Source: Dipteris shenzhenensis (lineage: Eukaryota; Polypodiophyta; Polypodiopsida; Gleicheniales). Taken from it: DNA of 64,000 bases. The notes under the pieces were generated by a model, which saw only the letters and a list, made by a program, of their open reading frames with translations, did no database searches and was not told where the DNA came from. The position numbers were made by a program, and so were the translations under genes. Where the stretch lies: assembly GCA_047967505.1 (NCBI GenBank), contig CM106538.1. One strand, 5' to 3'. The stretch's first letter is position 1; every line of letters starts with the position of its first letter. Shown here in pieces: positions 1 through 10,790 of the stretch.

Positions 1-215
1 CCTTTACCCCAACAGATCGCACAAGAAACTTTCATTGAAGTCCTTAGAGTTGTTACTAAATAGAATGTTTATTAATTCCTCATTTTGGCGAATGAAAACT
101 TGCTTCTTCCGGTGTGCTAGATGATGGTACTGTCGTATCGTGCGTCGGAACACGATGTGTAGTCTTGAATGTGAATTGTTGGCGTAAAGCCTTACACTCC
201 TCATCATAACAACAA
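1..215 (-). pseudogene. LINE ORF2 fragment, endonuclease-RT linker
   Basis: Read on the minus strand this piece encodes the linker between endonuclease and reverse transcriptase of a LINE. A cysteine/DDEC-K-A-L-R-like motif lies near 180-205, followed by a basic stretch and a match to the NILFSNNSKDF motif. The same order of motifs occurs in the better preserved LINE D at 54650-54850 of this window, which is the basis of the call. A frameshift near 170-200 separates the two motif blocks, and the fragment runs off the window edge. It is a decayed copy and makes no functional protein. Confidence 0.7.
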
Positions 216-239
216 TTATAGGGTACTGAGCCATAAGAG

Positions 240-446
240 AGGTCATATTAATGAGGGGGGGTTTGAAAATGACCCATGGGACCAAATAGAACTTGATACC
301 ACTAGATGTCCCCTCTCTGGGGTGTTAGTTATTAGTTGATCTCTGTGCTCCGTGTACCTCGTGCATACAAGTGCAAAGTTTTCTTCTGTTTCAAGCATAT
401 TCAGATGACATAGGGTGCAAGTCCTTTTAGTTACTTCAATGTGCAT
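240..446 (-). pseudogene. LINE C-terminal zinc-ribbon (zf-RVT) fragment
   Basis: The minus strand encodes a short CTLCHLNMLETEENF...C stretch that parallels the CPLC...EEHF...C zinc-finger motif at the C-terminus of LINE D ORF2 (about 52670-52745). The histidine seen in LINE D is replaced by asparagine, so metal binding is doubtful. In minus-strand order it precedes the linker fragment at 1-215, so two different 5'-truncated or rearranged LINE copies lie next to each other. Similarity is by eye. Confidence 0.5.
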
Positions 447-1193
447 CCATCCCCCACAGGCTATCCTCAGACTATGTCATGTAGTCCTCATAAGGGTGAT
501 TGCATGTCTCGCACGTTGTGACATTGGTGTCTTGATATGCATTTGGGCTTCCAATTTGCAAGTGAGGTATGAATTCCAATACTCAGGATTTATGTGCTTA
601 ACGTAGTATTCAAATCTCTATCTATGTTTTGATGTCCTCCACTTGTTATGAAGACCCTTAAAAAATGCATTATAGAAGCCAGTCTCACCAAATCCATGTC
701 CCTTGTTGCTATTTACAAGTAGTTTGCTACACCCCATGTCGGAAACTGTTTCCTCTCATCTTAGGATATACTCTTGTGTGTCTTTTTGGGGTTTGGACCC
801 CACTTCCCATGGTTTCAAATGCATTCGTCATGATATGAACATGAATGTTGATGTCAATGTGATGTGTTAACTCTTAATTTTTGGTAGATTTTTATTTGCA
901 TGCAATATCTAATTTTTTAGTGTAATGCAGCTCGTCTTCAAAATATGCTTTTTGGATTCCAATCCATATCGTCAATCCAGAACGCCCTACTGAACATGCT
1001 GTGTTCAATGTGATCGCTGGTACGGACTTTGCATTGTTTCGAGAGAGTCATTTGTTTGCATTTCGATGTATGGAATATTTTTTCTATAAATGTGGTAAAA
1101 GGATTTCTAATCTTCGATGTATGGAAATCTTTTTCTATAAATGTGGTAAAAGGATTTCTAATCAGAATAGAAATGGTTAAGCCGAAATCATTA
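447..1193. other. Non-coding flank left of Copia-1
   Basis: No gene or recognisable transposon was seen. It is AT-rich intron or intergenic sequence. Its one clear structure is the 51-bp tandem duplication listed separately. The last five bases, GTCAC at 1194-1198, are the target duplication of Copia-1. Confidence 0.5.
1062..1163. repeat. 51-bp tandem duplication, two copies
   Basis: Copies at 1062-1112 and 1113-1163 both begin TTCGATGTATGGAA and end GGATTTCTAATC, with only a few differences between them. It is a simple local duplication with no coding potential of its own. Confidence 0.85.
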
Positions 1194-1198
1194 GTCAC

Positions 1199-1471
1199 TG
1201 TAGGCTATCTCATGGGCTATCCATAGATGCCACTTCTACCTTGGTATGAGCCTTGTAGGCCTAGTTATAGTCAGTTAGGACTATTGGTACAGTTAGTTTA
1301 TGTACCATCTAGGTCAGTTAGGACACTTAGTCTGGTTAGGGCAGTTAGCCTTAGGGTTTTGTTATGTTGGCTCTCCCTTGAGCCTCCACACTTCAGTTTT
1401 GCAGCAATCTATTACAGCATCTTGTTTTTCTCCATTGTGTTTCAACTTTCCATTGCTTCCAACACCCAACA
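1199..1471 (+). repeat. Copia-1 5' LTR
   Basis: This 273-bp repeat begins TGTAGGCTATC and ends ACACCCAACA. It matches 6937-7202 almost throughout; the main difference is seven extra bases here near 1449-1455. The first 60 bases resemble the LTR of Copia-3 at 30297, so the two belong to related families. Confidence 0.96.
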
Positions 1472-1472
1472 G

Positions 1473-1484
1473 TGGTATCAGAGC
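1473..1484 (+). other. Copia-1 primer binding site
   Basis: TGGTATCAGAGC lies one base after the 5' LTR. It is the usual plant Copia primer site, complementary to the 3' end of initiator methionine tRNA. Confidence 0.95.
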
Positions 1485-2524
1485 AGGTTGGGAATCCATT
1501 CCCTCAGCCATTGACAGCTTTCCCAAGCAGTTTGGCAGCCTTTGGAGCTCTCATTCTTGCTGGTCTTGCTGGTTTTCACACTCCCATGAGCGTTTGAGAC
1601 CTTTCCAAGCACTTCTGTCGTGAAAAACCTCCCCGAGGCAGCCCGTAGTGTAGTGAATGTACTGAAATTCTGACAAACCGGATAGAAGTACGGAATTTTC
1701 TCACAGATGTACAGATTTCCATACAATTTTTGACGCATGTATGGATTTCCGTACAATTTTTGACGCATGCACCTCCCCCCCCCCCTTCCGGCCGGGGACA
1801 GGTTTGAAATTTCGTACAAATGCTGTAAATGCTTGCATGTGGTCGTTTTTTGCTGCAGCAGGCTGAAAAATGCACTGAAAAATAGTTCCCTCGCGAGAGT
1901 TGCTTCAAAGTGCGGTCTTCTCGCGACAAAATGTTCGCGCCAGCATTTCGGAGCTACCTCGAGCTACGTGTCAGTATTTTGGAGCTGCCTCGAGCTGCGT
2001 GCCAGCATTTCAGAACTGCCTCGAGTTGCGTGCCAGTATTTTGGAGTTGCCTCGAACTGCGTGCCGGCGTTTGGAGCCATATGGAGCTGCTGAATTGATC
2101 CGGAGACTTCTCTTTTAGCCATTCCCTCCTCATTTGGCATCCCTTTGCCTCAGGCTGCGAGCTTCTTTCCATTGGATCTCTTTCTCTCCATTTCTACGTG
2201 CTCTCCTCCTCGTGGGAGCACTTCTTTTGCTGTAATTCTCATTTCCAGCCCTCATTTGCTCGCTTTCAGAGCCTGTCACTGCTGTTCATCATTGGGTAAG
2301 CCGTTGTTGCATTGGCTTTTTTCAATTTCTGCTTCATTTGCATTTTGGAAAGGCCTCGTGTTGCCTTTGGGGATTTTTCTTGCAACAGGTACACCTTGGG
2401 ACAGCAGAGTCTTTTGTAGACATAAGCTTTGAAGCTTGGGTAGTATTTTGGCACTTGATTCGGAGAGGTTGCCTTTCTCTCATTTGCTTTACCAGATGGT
2501 GCATTTGCCTTGTATTTCAGCACC
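1485..2524 (+). other. Copia-1 untranslated leader
   Basis: About 1 kb lies between primer site and gag. It has no credible gene. It holds short repeats built on GTAC around 1690-1765 (for example AGTACGG, ATGTACAG, CCGTACA) and a fourfold degenerate repeat of GAGCTGC...CGAGCTGCGTGCCAG around 1955-2085. The other Copia leaders in this window have comparable short-word arrays. Confidence 0.6.
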
Positions 2525-3470
2525 ATGTCTGGTGGCAAAGATGATTTGTTTGGGCTGATTGGGGCTAATGACAAGCCTGATGGCACCAATTACCCCATGT
2601 GGTCATACATGATGGAACATGTTTTGGTTGCTAAGAATCTATGGCATATTGTTTCAGGTTTTGAGCCTAGGCCCACACGCACTGTTACTGGTGCTACACC
2701 TGTAGCCTCTGCTTCTTCAGGTGATGGTTTTGCAGGTATGGTTCTACTGCTATAGCCAGGACTCCTGCACCTGTGCTTTGCCTCCTTCAGAGGAGCAAAT
2801 TCAGTGGGATGGTCGTGATGCCAAAGCATATGCCTTGATTGCTCTTTCAGTGAAACGGGCTATTATTCCTTACATTCGGTCTTGCAAGACAGCTAAGCAA
2901 GCATGGGATCAGCTTGCATCTTTGTATCAGGTGCGGAATGAGGCGAGGGTTGCCTATCTCCACAAGCAGTTGAAAGATTTAAAGCTTGATGAGGGTGGTA
3001 ACATGGATGCCTATCTCACTAATGTGAAGGATTTGAAAGAGCAGTTGGCCAACATTGATGAGATTATGCTTGTCTCTCAGCTGGTTTCTAATACCCTTGA
3101 TGGGTAGCCTGATTCATATCAAGGCTTTGCTACTACATTGAGGTTGGTTGCAGGGGGTGATGCCAATCATTTCTCATTTGACCAACTTGTTGCTCTTCTT
3201 CTTCAGGAGAAGCAAAGTCATGTGAATCGCAATGCTACTATGGCTAGTGATCAAGCATTTGCTACCCATCATAAACACAAAGGTAAAGGCAAGGTTTCAA
3301 CTGGAAAGCCCTCTCATTCCCATGCTGATCATTCACATGGTGCCTCTTCTTCAGGGGATAACAAAAAGTAGAAGAGATGTAACTATTGTAGGAACCGTGG
3401 GCATGATATTTCTGAATGCAGGAAGCGTATAGCATCTGAAAAGAAAAAGGAAGAGTCTGGTCTTGCAGTA
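2525..3470 (+). pseudogene. Copia-1 gag (nucleocapsid) remnant
   Basis: The start ATG at 2525 is followed by MSGGKDDLFGL and the DGTNYPMWSYMM motif typical of plant Copia gag. The reading frame shifts near 2740, continues through the ARVAYLHKQL and NVKDLKEQL region, and reaches a CCHC zinc knuckle near 3375-3425 (CNYCRNRGHDISEC). A TGA/TAG-type break at 3105-3107 and a TAG at 3369-3371 just before the knuckle end the frame early. Gag packages retrotransposon RNA into virus-like particles; this copy cannot make a full one. Confidence 0.9.
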
Positions 3471-3569
3471 TCTGGTTCTTCTAGTGCAGAACATCGACAT
3501 GAGTCCGCTAATTTCGCACAAGACCACCATTGGGCTTTCTTGGTTACATGTCAGTATAATCCTAATGTT

Positions 3570-5112
3570 CATGATGCTTGTATGGCAGTTTCAGATGTTT
3601 CTTTGATAGTGGTGCTAGCAAGCACATCACTTCTTGCAGGAAGTTATTCAGCTCATTGGAGCTTACATCTAAGGGGGGTAGTGTCACATGTGCCAATAAT
3701 GCATCATATACCATGAAAGTCATTGGGCAAGTTGCTCTTACTTCTATCTCTGGTGGTATTGTCACTCTAGAGCATGTGCTTTATGTTCCAGGCATTCGGA
3801 AGAACCTCATTTCTATTTCAGCCATTGCTACATGTGGCTTTCAGGTTATTTTTGATGGTGTGAGGTGTGCAGTGTATGATGTTACACATGCCTCTACCCT
3901 GGTTTTGACTGGCACATTGTCTAGCGGTCTTTACAGACTTGATGCTTATGACAGATGTTCAGATGATGATGCTGCACTTGCCGATTTACATGCCTTTGCT
4001 ATTGATTCTACCACAGCAGATACTCATTTGTGGCATGAGGGGTTTGGACATCTCAATTTTGGAGCCCTGGTGAAGTTATATAAGGAAGATATGGTCGTGT
4101 ATCTTCCCAAAATGCATATGCCTACCAAACATGTTTGTGAACCATGCTTACTTGGTAAGATGCATTGTGCTGCGTTTCCCAAGGATGGGAGAGTTGGTGC
4201 TTCACGTAAGCTTTATTTGGTTCATAGTGATGTTTGTGGACCCATGAAGGTTGCAGCTCTTGGGGGGTTCTACTATTTTGTTACTTTTTTTGATGATTTC
4301 ACCAGGTACACTTGGATTTTCGCATTGAAATCCAAGTCTGATGTTTCTTTATGCTTCAAGCACTTTATTGCCTTGGATGAGAATGAGAGTGGGCTGCACA
4401 TTGCTCACATTAATACAGACAGGGGGGTGAATACATGTCGAAGGAGTTTGCTGTTTTTTTGGCTTCCCGTGGCATTAATCATCGATGCACGGAGCCTTAT
4501 ACTCCTCAACATAATCCCGTGGCTGAGTGGAAGGATAGATCAACGATGGAAATGGCTAGATGCATGTTGAAAGGCAAACATTTTCCTAATAAGTTGTGGT
4601 TGGATGCGGTCATGTGTGCAAATTACATCTTGAATAGATGTCCTACAAAGGCATTGCAGACTATGACACCTTATGAGGCTTGGACGGGTTGTAAGCCTTG
4701 CATTTCCCACCTGAGGACTTTTGGATGCTTAGGTTATGCTCATGTGCCTTCACAGAGACGCACTAAGTTGGATAATAAAGCTATTAAATGCATTTTTCTT
4801 GGGTATAGTTCAGAGAGCAGGGGCTATAAGCTATATCAGCTCCGCACGGGCAAGTGTTTTGTCAGTCGGGATGTTGTGTTTGATGAATCTTCCACTAAGC
4901 CTTTGCTGGACTGTAAAAGAAAGCTTGTTGTTGATGCCCCAGACATATTTGATAGCTTAATGCCTTTGTTTCCATCCGATGCTCGGGATGATGTTCCATC
5001 TGAGGTTGTCCCTCCTCCATCTATTGGTCATTTACAGCCCCATGTGCATGCAGAAATTCAGCCTGATATGCCTATCATTGATCAGGATCATTTGCACCGG
5101 GCTCTTGACTAG
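3570..5112 (+). pseudogene. Copia-1 protease and integrase remnant
   Basis: The aspartic protease active site FDSGASKH is near 3600-3625. It is followed by a VLYVPGIRKNLIS motif, then the gag-pre-integrase zinc region (LWHEGFGHL ... CEPCLLGK, about 4030-4165). The integrase core gives the first aspartate in VHSDVCGP, the second in NTDRG and the glutamate in NPVAEWKD. One G is missing from the G-run near 4426, which shifts the frame inside the DDE core. A TAG at 5110-5112 ends the second frame. The GKMHC and VFLGYSSES-like motifs match Copia-2, so the family is closely related. Confidence 0.9.
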
Positions 5113-5205
5113 GAAAGAGCAGAAATTTAGGAGCCTAAAAAGGTACCCCGTTGGTTCCTTGACACATTAAAAGACAGCAAACAAGACACTCCTCTGCCAG
5201 CCCGT

Positions 5206-6790
5206 ATGAGAGCAGCTGTCCGGAAAGAGCATGCTAGTTTTGTTGATTATGCTTTGGTTGCTACAGCATGCCATGAAGCGCCATTATGTCCTCAAGATGC
5301 CTTTCAGAATGATTGTTGGATGAAGGCCATGCAAGCTGAATTGGATTCTATCCATCAAAATGACACTTGGGAGTTGTGTGATTTGCCTTATGGCAAGAAT
5401 GCCATTGGAACTAAGTGGGTTTACAAGATCAAACGGAAAGCTGATGGTTTAGTGGACCGTTACAAAGCCTGTCTTGTTGCTAAGGGCTATGCTCAGCAGC
5501 ATGGCATTGACTTTGAGGAGACTTTTGCTCCCACTTCCAGGATCACTACCATTCGCATTGTTATTGCCTTTGCTGCCCACTTTCATTGGCAGATACATCA
5601 GCTTGATATTAAGACAGCTTTCCTTCATGGGCATTTGCAGGAAGAGGTCTATGTTTCCCAACCTCCTGGGTTTGAGGTTGAAGGTTCTGAAAGCAAGGTA
5701 TGCCGCTTGAAAAAGGCCCTCTATGGATTGAAGCAGGCACCTCGGGCTTGGTATTCGAGAATTCATTCTCACTTGCTCACACTTGGCTTTCAGAACAGCC
5801 CTACAGAGGCTACCCTTTACATCCGCAAGCGTGGGACAGATTTGCTGATTTTAGTTCTTTATGCGGATGACATGCTTGTAATTGGGACGCATGCTCAGCA
5901 AATTGCAGAATTTAAAGTTGATTTGCAGTAGACATTTGCTATGTTTGATCTTGGTCTTCTACACTACTATCTGGGCATTCAATTTGCTAGCAGTGAGGGG
6001 GGCATATTGATGTCACAATCCAAGTACATTGGACAGATTTTGTAGCGTTTTCAGTTTGAGGATTGCAAGCCAGTATCCACACCATTAGAGACTGGTTTTC
6101 ACTTCTCTTCTGAGGATGGCAGTGGTACATGTGATGTCACTCTCTATCATTAGGCAGTTGGTTGTTTATGCGAGACCTGATCTCGGTATGCTGTCTCACA
6201 GTTGAGTAGATATATGCACAGCCCATCCATCTATGCACCATTGGCATGCCGTGAAGCGTGTTTTCAGATATCTTAAAGGCACTCAGCATTTAAGCCTTCT
6301 TTATGGGACTGATACTTCACTTGTTATGCATGGGTTCACTGATAGTGATTGGGCTGGTTGTTCTGACACTCGTGTGTCACATAGTGGCAATTGCTGCAAC
6401 TGCTTTATGCTTGGTACTTCATGTGTTTCTTGGTTCAGCGAGAAGCAGAGTACAGTTGCTACTTCTAGCTGTGAAGCTGAGTACAGAGCAGCTTTTACAG
6501 CTACAGTGGAGTGTGTTTGGCTTCGGAAGTTACTTGCAAATCTTTGTGCATGTCAGACTGCTCCTACCATCATCTTCACTGATAGTCAGAGTGCATTGGC
6601 TGTCGCACTGAATCTAGTTTTCCATGCTCGCACAAAGCACATTGAGGTTCACTATCACTATGTCAGAGAGTGATTATCACCATGTGATATTGAGTTGTCT
6701 TATGTTCCCACTGAAGACAACTTAGCATATCTTTTTACAAAGGCTCTATCTCGACCTAAGTTTGAGGCTTTTCGGCAAGCTTTAAACTTA
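5206..6790 (+). pseudogene. Copia-1 reverse transcriptase and RNase H remnant
   Basis: The RT starts around [10 protein letters not shown] and keeps [34 protein letters not shown] and the catalytic YADD at 5860-5871 (YVDD in Copia-2). RNase H keeps TDSDWAG, SSCEAEYRA and the ARTKHIEVHYHYVRE tail around 6330-6670. In-frame TAG codons occur at 5929, 6043 and 6151, and there is a short deletion plus frameshift near 6175-6195. At 6151-6153 Copia-2 has CAG, so that stop is a C to T change. No function remains. Confidence 0.93.
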
Positions 6791-6925
6791 GTACCTTTTG
6801 TAACTTGATCTGTTGTACTCTGTACAGTCATAGGTTGGTATATCCTACGGGACGAACATGTGCAACCATGACACTAGATATTTAGGTATCCTGAGCCATG
6901 TCCAGGATACTTCAGCCCATACCAT

Positions 6926-6936
6926 GGAGGGGGGTT
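6926..6936 (+). other. Copia-1 polypurine tract
   Basis: The run GGAGGGGGGTT sits directly before the 3' LTR, the position where plus-strand DNA synthesis is primed in LTR retrotransposons. Confidence 0.85.
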
Positions 6937-7202
6937 TGTAGGCTATCTCATGGGCTATCCATAGATGCCACTTATACCTTGGTATGAGCCTTGTAGGCCT
7001 AGTTATAGTCAGTCAGGACTATTGGTACAGTTAGTTTATGTACCATCTAGGTTAGCTAGGACACTTAGTCCAGTTAGGGTAGTTAGCCCTAGGGTTTTGT
7101 TATGTTGGCTCTCCCTTGAGCCTCCACACTTCAGTTTTGCAGCAATCTATTAGAGCATCTCGTTTTTCTCCATTGTGCTTCCATTGCTTCCAACACCCAA
7201 CA
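6937..7202 (+). repeat. Copia-1 3' LTR
   Basis: This 266-bp partner of the left LTR has the same TGTAGGC start and CAACA end, and is followed at once by the GTCAC target duplication (7203-7207). Confidence 0.96.
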
Positions 7203-7207
7203 GTCAC

Positions 7208-9119
7208 TACATGCCTATTGCAAGCTTGTTGGAAAATATCTAATCATGTACATCTCCGAACTTTTCTACTATGTTAGAATAAGGAGCGGAAAATGAATCA
7301 CTTGTGAGATCACTAGATCCTACTCAGGATGTGCACACATGCATGTAAATGTAAACCACACTCAGATTTGGAATAGACAGCAAGGTATAGCAACCAATGA
7401 CTGAGTAAGAGTCACCAAAGATAGGACCCAAATGTAGATACAAAAGGTGCTTCACAAAGCACATTGTGGACAGTGGGTACTGCCCCCTGCCCACTAATGC
7501 TTGTACTGAGGCCATACACGGTTTCCCAATCTACTGCTGTGTTCCTGCTCTTCAATACCTATCAACGAGGTCTAAGGAGCCCCAAAATGCCCATGACTCC
7601 TACTTTCCCGCACACCTGTGTTGTGCTCACCTGATGAGGTCTACACAAGTACTGAAGTTAGCTGCTGCTTGTGCCTCTGTTGCTTTCTGTTGTTACTATC
7701 CTTTCCTAGTGGGCCCTGCTGCACTTCTGAGGGCTAGAGCACTGCCTTGTTTCCTAGAAAAAACAGATGTAGAATGCTTGTTGTAGCCAACATTCCCGCA
7801 GGGACAGAATATTGCGCAGGGACTAGACCATTCTCACTTTGATAAACTTGTGCACACAAGCATTCATGGCGTTATTCACATATACAAATCTCATGAAGTA
7901 GAATAGCCAAAACATAATATAGACAAAGTAGGGAAACCCTCTTACAACTGTTGTTCTCAAACCACCACCATCTTTGTAGCCTTGTGCTTTCTAGATGTAG
8001 ATTGTTGGTTCTTTGTCAACCTGTGTGCTCCAATGTAGCTTTAGCAGGCTGGAAAGATCCTGCTTGTCCAACTCTTTTGCCTGCCCTTCTTCCAGCTGAA
8101 GATCTACTGCTGCAGAGAGTGTTCTCTGAGACCCTGGCCTCCCTTCTGCTTTGGATGCAGCCCAAACCTGAGGCAGAAGGTGATGATCACAGGCCTCCCT
8201 GCTGCTCTGGATGCAGCCGAAATCTAGGGCACATAATGGTATCTGGGGTTTCAACAATGTGGCCCTTTTATAGGGAAAATGCCCTGCTGATCTGGCCACC
8301 CAAATTTGGGCACACGCGACCAGACCCGCAGACTGTGCGGATCCAGTATGTAACTGCTGACTAGTCTCCAAATGTCAATTGACTGGAATGCCATGTGGCA
8401 GGTGCCTACTGTCCCGACCACCTCCTGTGCTGACCTGACTACTGTCTGCAGTCTGCTGACTTGTCCTTTTCAGACTGCATGTGTGGGCCTGATCAGCTGT
8501 AGTACTGACCAGACCCGCTGTCTGACGACCTTATCTTGGGCCTATGAACACCCCCTCTCACTGATATGCCGTGGGACAAACACCCACATGTTGATGCAGA
8601 CGCTCTGATAGAGAAGCTCTCAAGAACAAGTTGGGGATGTCCTCAATCTTCTGTGTGGAACCCGCAGCTCCTGTTCCTCCGGAGCTCGCCTCCAGGTCGA
8701 GCTCCACCAAGTTGAGCCATCTTAAAACACAGGTACAATCCAGGTAGCACACCAACCATCCATGGTACCACCCTCCTCAAGCTATCCTGGTTCTATTATC
8801 TGGTTCATCCATCTGTCCCCCTTAGAACTCAAGGAGTGCCTCACGTGCAAGCTTGGTAACTCTACAAAGATTGGAGGAGAGGGTGCTACGGAGTCCTTGG
8901 GTGGTGGAGAGGATGCAAATTGCAGTGTAGAGATTCATGAGGCCAGATTGGAGTAGACGTTTCATGCCAGGGTGCCATTCTGGACTCAGAGCGGAGATCG
9001 GGTTACTAGAGGCTTCTTGACCCAGGCACTCGAGGGAGGACATCAGGTGATTGAAGAGGGCAGATGACACCATTGCAGCTAGCCCATAGGATGAGGCACA
9101 TATGGCCACAGACTTTTGC
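7208..9119. other. Unassigned repeat-like sequence
   Basis: No gene is supported. The open frames at 7951-8364 (+) and 7991-8371 (-) overlap on opposite strands and show no known domain. A short tandem repeat near 8140-8225 repeats the words CCTCCC..CTGCT.TGGATGCAGCC. Stretches rich in CTGACC, CAGACC and GTCTGC at 8340-8540 resemble LTR-type sequence, similar in style to the Gypsy-1 LTR near 11340-11460, but no termini could be fixed. Confidence 0.35.
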
Positions 9120-9960
9120 GTGGCACTACTTCACGACCTCAGAGATACTTGGCAGCAAGTGAGGAGGTTTAGAGGAGTACAAGATATGAAGGAGATGAGT
9201 ATTGGTCTTATGAGGCTTTCATTGCCGATGAGCTCGAGAGAGCGATCATAGCGATCTTTTTTGAGTCTCATTACGAGCTTATGAGCTCAGGCATTCTCAC
9301 AGCTTTTCAAGACATCATGGAGACTAAGGATATGCCACATAGACTTTTAGAGGGGTTGATTTACCTAATTCTTAAGGGCAGCGGGTACATGCTTGAGATT
9401 CACAGTGGAGGCCCATTAGCTTGCTCTGGATATGCTTACGAGATCCTAGCTAAGGCCATCATCCTAAGACTCGCCCCTTTCTTACTAGACATTATTCAGC
9501 CCACCCAGACAAGCTTTGTGTAGGACCACAACATTTTAGATACCTCTTTACTTTTTGGGAGGCCACAACTTTTTCATGGTTCTGCCGCCAAGAGGATTTA
9601 TTGGTTTTGTTTCTTGATTTTAAGAAGGCCTCATGATAGGGCCAACTAGGTTTTGCTTGCTACTATGTGGTACATAACCTCTTGCTTTCCAGATCTTGGG
9701 TGAAGTGACTCATCAAGAACTTCATCTGTACAGGAGGGGATGGTCACCTAGCTAGGGCGAAGGTGGCTTTGACTTTATAGACTTCATGGGAACCGGCTAG
9801 AGGTGGGAGGCCCTTGGCAGCCAAGTACTAGGTGGATTTTTTCTAGGATAAGGGCTACTCGCTTGGGTAGGAGCTTAGAGGTGAGATTTGGAGCGAGCTT
9901 TTTTTTCACCCGAGTAAACTTATTGGGGTAATGATTCACCATTTGTGTGTCCTCTTGGCG
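9120..9960 (+). pseudogene. LINE reverse transcriptase fragment
   Basis: The + strand encodes an EGLIYLILKG ... LACSGYAYEILAKAIILRLAP ... QPTQTSFV series around 9340-9525. It matches the early fingers region of plant LINE RT (where intact copies read LIPK ... RPI ... YKIIAK ... Q.GFV). The frame ends at 9523 and downstream pieces near 9590-9660 (LLDFKKA-like) are shifted. The YADD box was not found. It is a 5'- and 3'-truncated decayed copy, different from LINE D. Confidence 0.65.
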
Positions 9961-10069
9961 CATCTCAAAGAACTGACTTTGTAGTCTTTTCAGGTACTGA
10001 GGTGGCAGGAACCGTGTTCTGATATCTTTTACGAACTCCGTCCACCCACAATAAGGTGTCCCCTTGTCT

Positions 10070-10693
10070 ACATCATAGTGGTCCCGTCGTCCTCTGGGGG
10101 CACAACTGAAAAATAACTATCGAATTGTTTTAGCCATGAACTCAATGCTAAAGGTTCAGTCTTACCATCATACCGAAGAAAATCGAGCTTCCCAGGAAAA
10201 GAAGCTTTGACGGGCTGCTGGGCTCTCTCCCTTCCTTCATCTACATGTGGGCGGAGTAGAGAAATGAGAAGCCGGTCTCGTACTTCTCTCTCCTCCCGAG
10301 CGGTGCACTCTGTAAGCTCCCTGGCTTCACGAGCCTTTGTCTCTCTTAGACGATCCTTGTGATTGCACTCTTCTTTATGCTCTCTTGTGCTCTTGGGCCT
10401 CGCGCTCTTTGCATTCCTTGGCTCCTGGGAACTTCGATCTCGGATTCCTTGGCTTCCAGAGCCCCACGATTGCATTCTTCTTTGGCTCTGGAGCTGCTCT
10501 CTCGCGCTCTCTAGCGGCCTGTTCACGATCATCCTGCATCTCCTGGAGCTGAACCATGCGGATAAAGAGACTCTCGGACAGTTGTTGCTGCATTTGCATC
10601 ATGGCCATGGGCGTCTATGGGATTCTATGGTGGTGAGGCTTGGGAAGTGGACCCCTCTTCCCCACTGGTGTTGGACTTGTCACTAGAACTCAT
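10070..10693 (-). pseudogene. Gypsy-1 gag remnant
   Basis: A start at 10693 gives MSSSDKSNTSGEEG. Frame changes then lead into a glutamine-rich, strongly charged region (MAMMQMQQQLSES, then many Arg/Glu/Lys residues, about 10280-10610) that would form a coiled coil. The end of the fragment, FLRYDGKTEPLALSSWLKQF at about 10110-10180, is the start of the Ty3-type retrotransposon gag domain (family motif: FDG..DP..W). At least two frameshifts and one internal TAG break it. The capsid domain is cut short near 10070. Confidence 0.75.
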
Positions 10694-10777
10694 GGTGTCT
10701 TTTCTGGACCTCGTCTGGACAATAAAAATGGCTGTCCCTAAACTGAACCTACCTACTCTCAAGAAAGAAAATCTGAA

Positions 10778-10789
10778 GCTCTGATACCA
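10778..10789 (-). other. Gypsy-1 primer binding site
   Basis: The minus strand reads TGGTATCAGAGC one base inside the LTR edge at 10791, matching the 3' end of initiator methionine tRNA. It fixes the element's orientation as minus. Confidence 0.9.
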
Positions 10790-10790
10790 A

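Larger units (their letters stand above)
1199..7202 (+). mobile_element. Copia-1: full-length, decayed Ty1/copia LTR retrotransposon
   Basis: Two long terminal repeats (1199-1471 and 6937-7202) start TGTAGGC and end CAACA. The element is bordered by a perfect 5-bp target duplication, GTCAC at 1194-1198 and 7203-7207, so this is a complete insertion. A primer binding site follows the left LTR, and a polypurine tract (about 6926-6936) precedes the right LTR. Domain order is gag, protease, integrase, reverse transcriptase, RNase H, the Copia order. The LTRs differ at roughly ten positions plus a 7-bp deletion, so the insertion is not recent. Coding regions carry several stops and frameshifts. 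It lies upstream of the first MED16 exon seen, probably in an upstream intron. Confidence 0.96.

Noticed and set aside
243-446. Host zinc-finger gene
   Set aside because: The cysteine pattern matches the LINE ORF2 C-terminal finger and lies beside other LINE debris.
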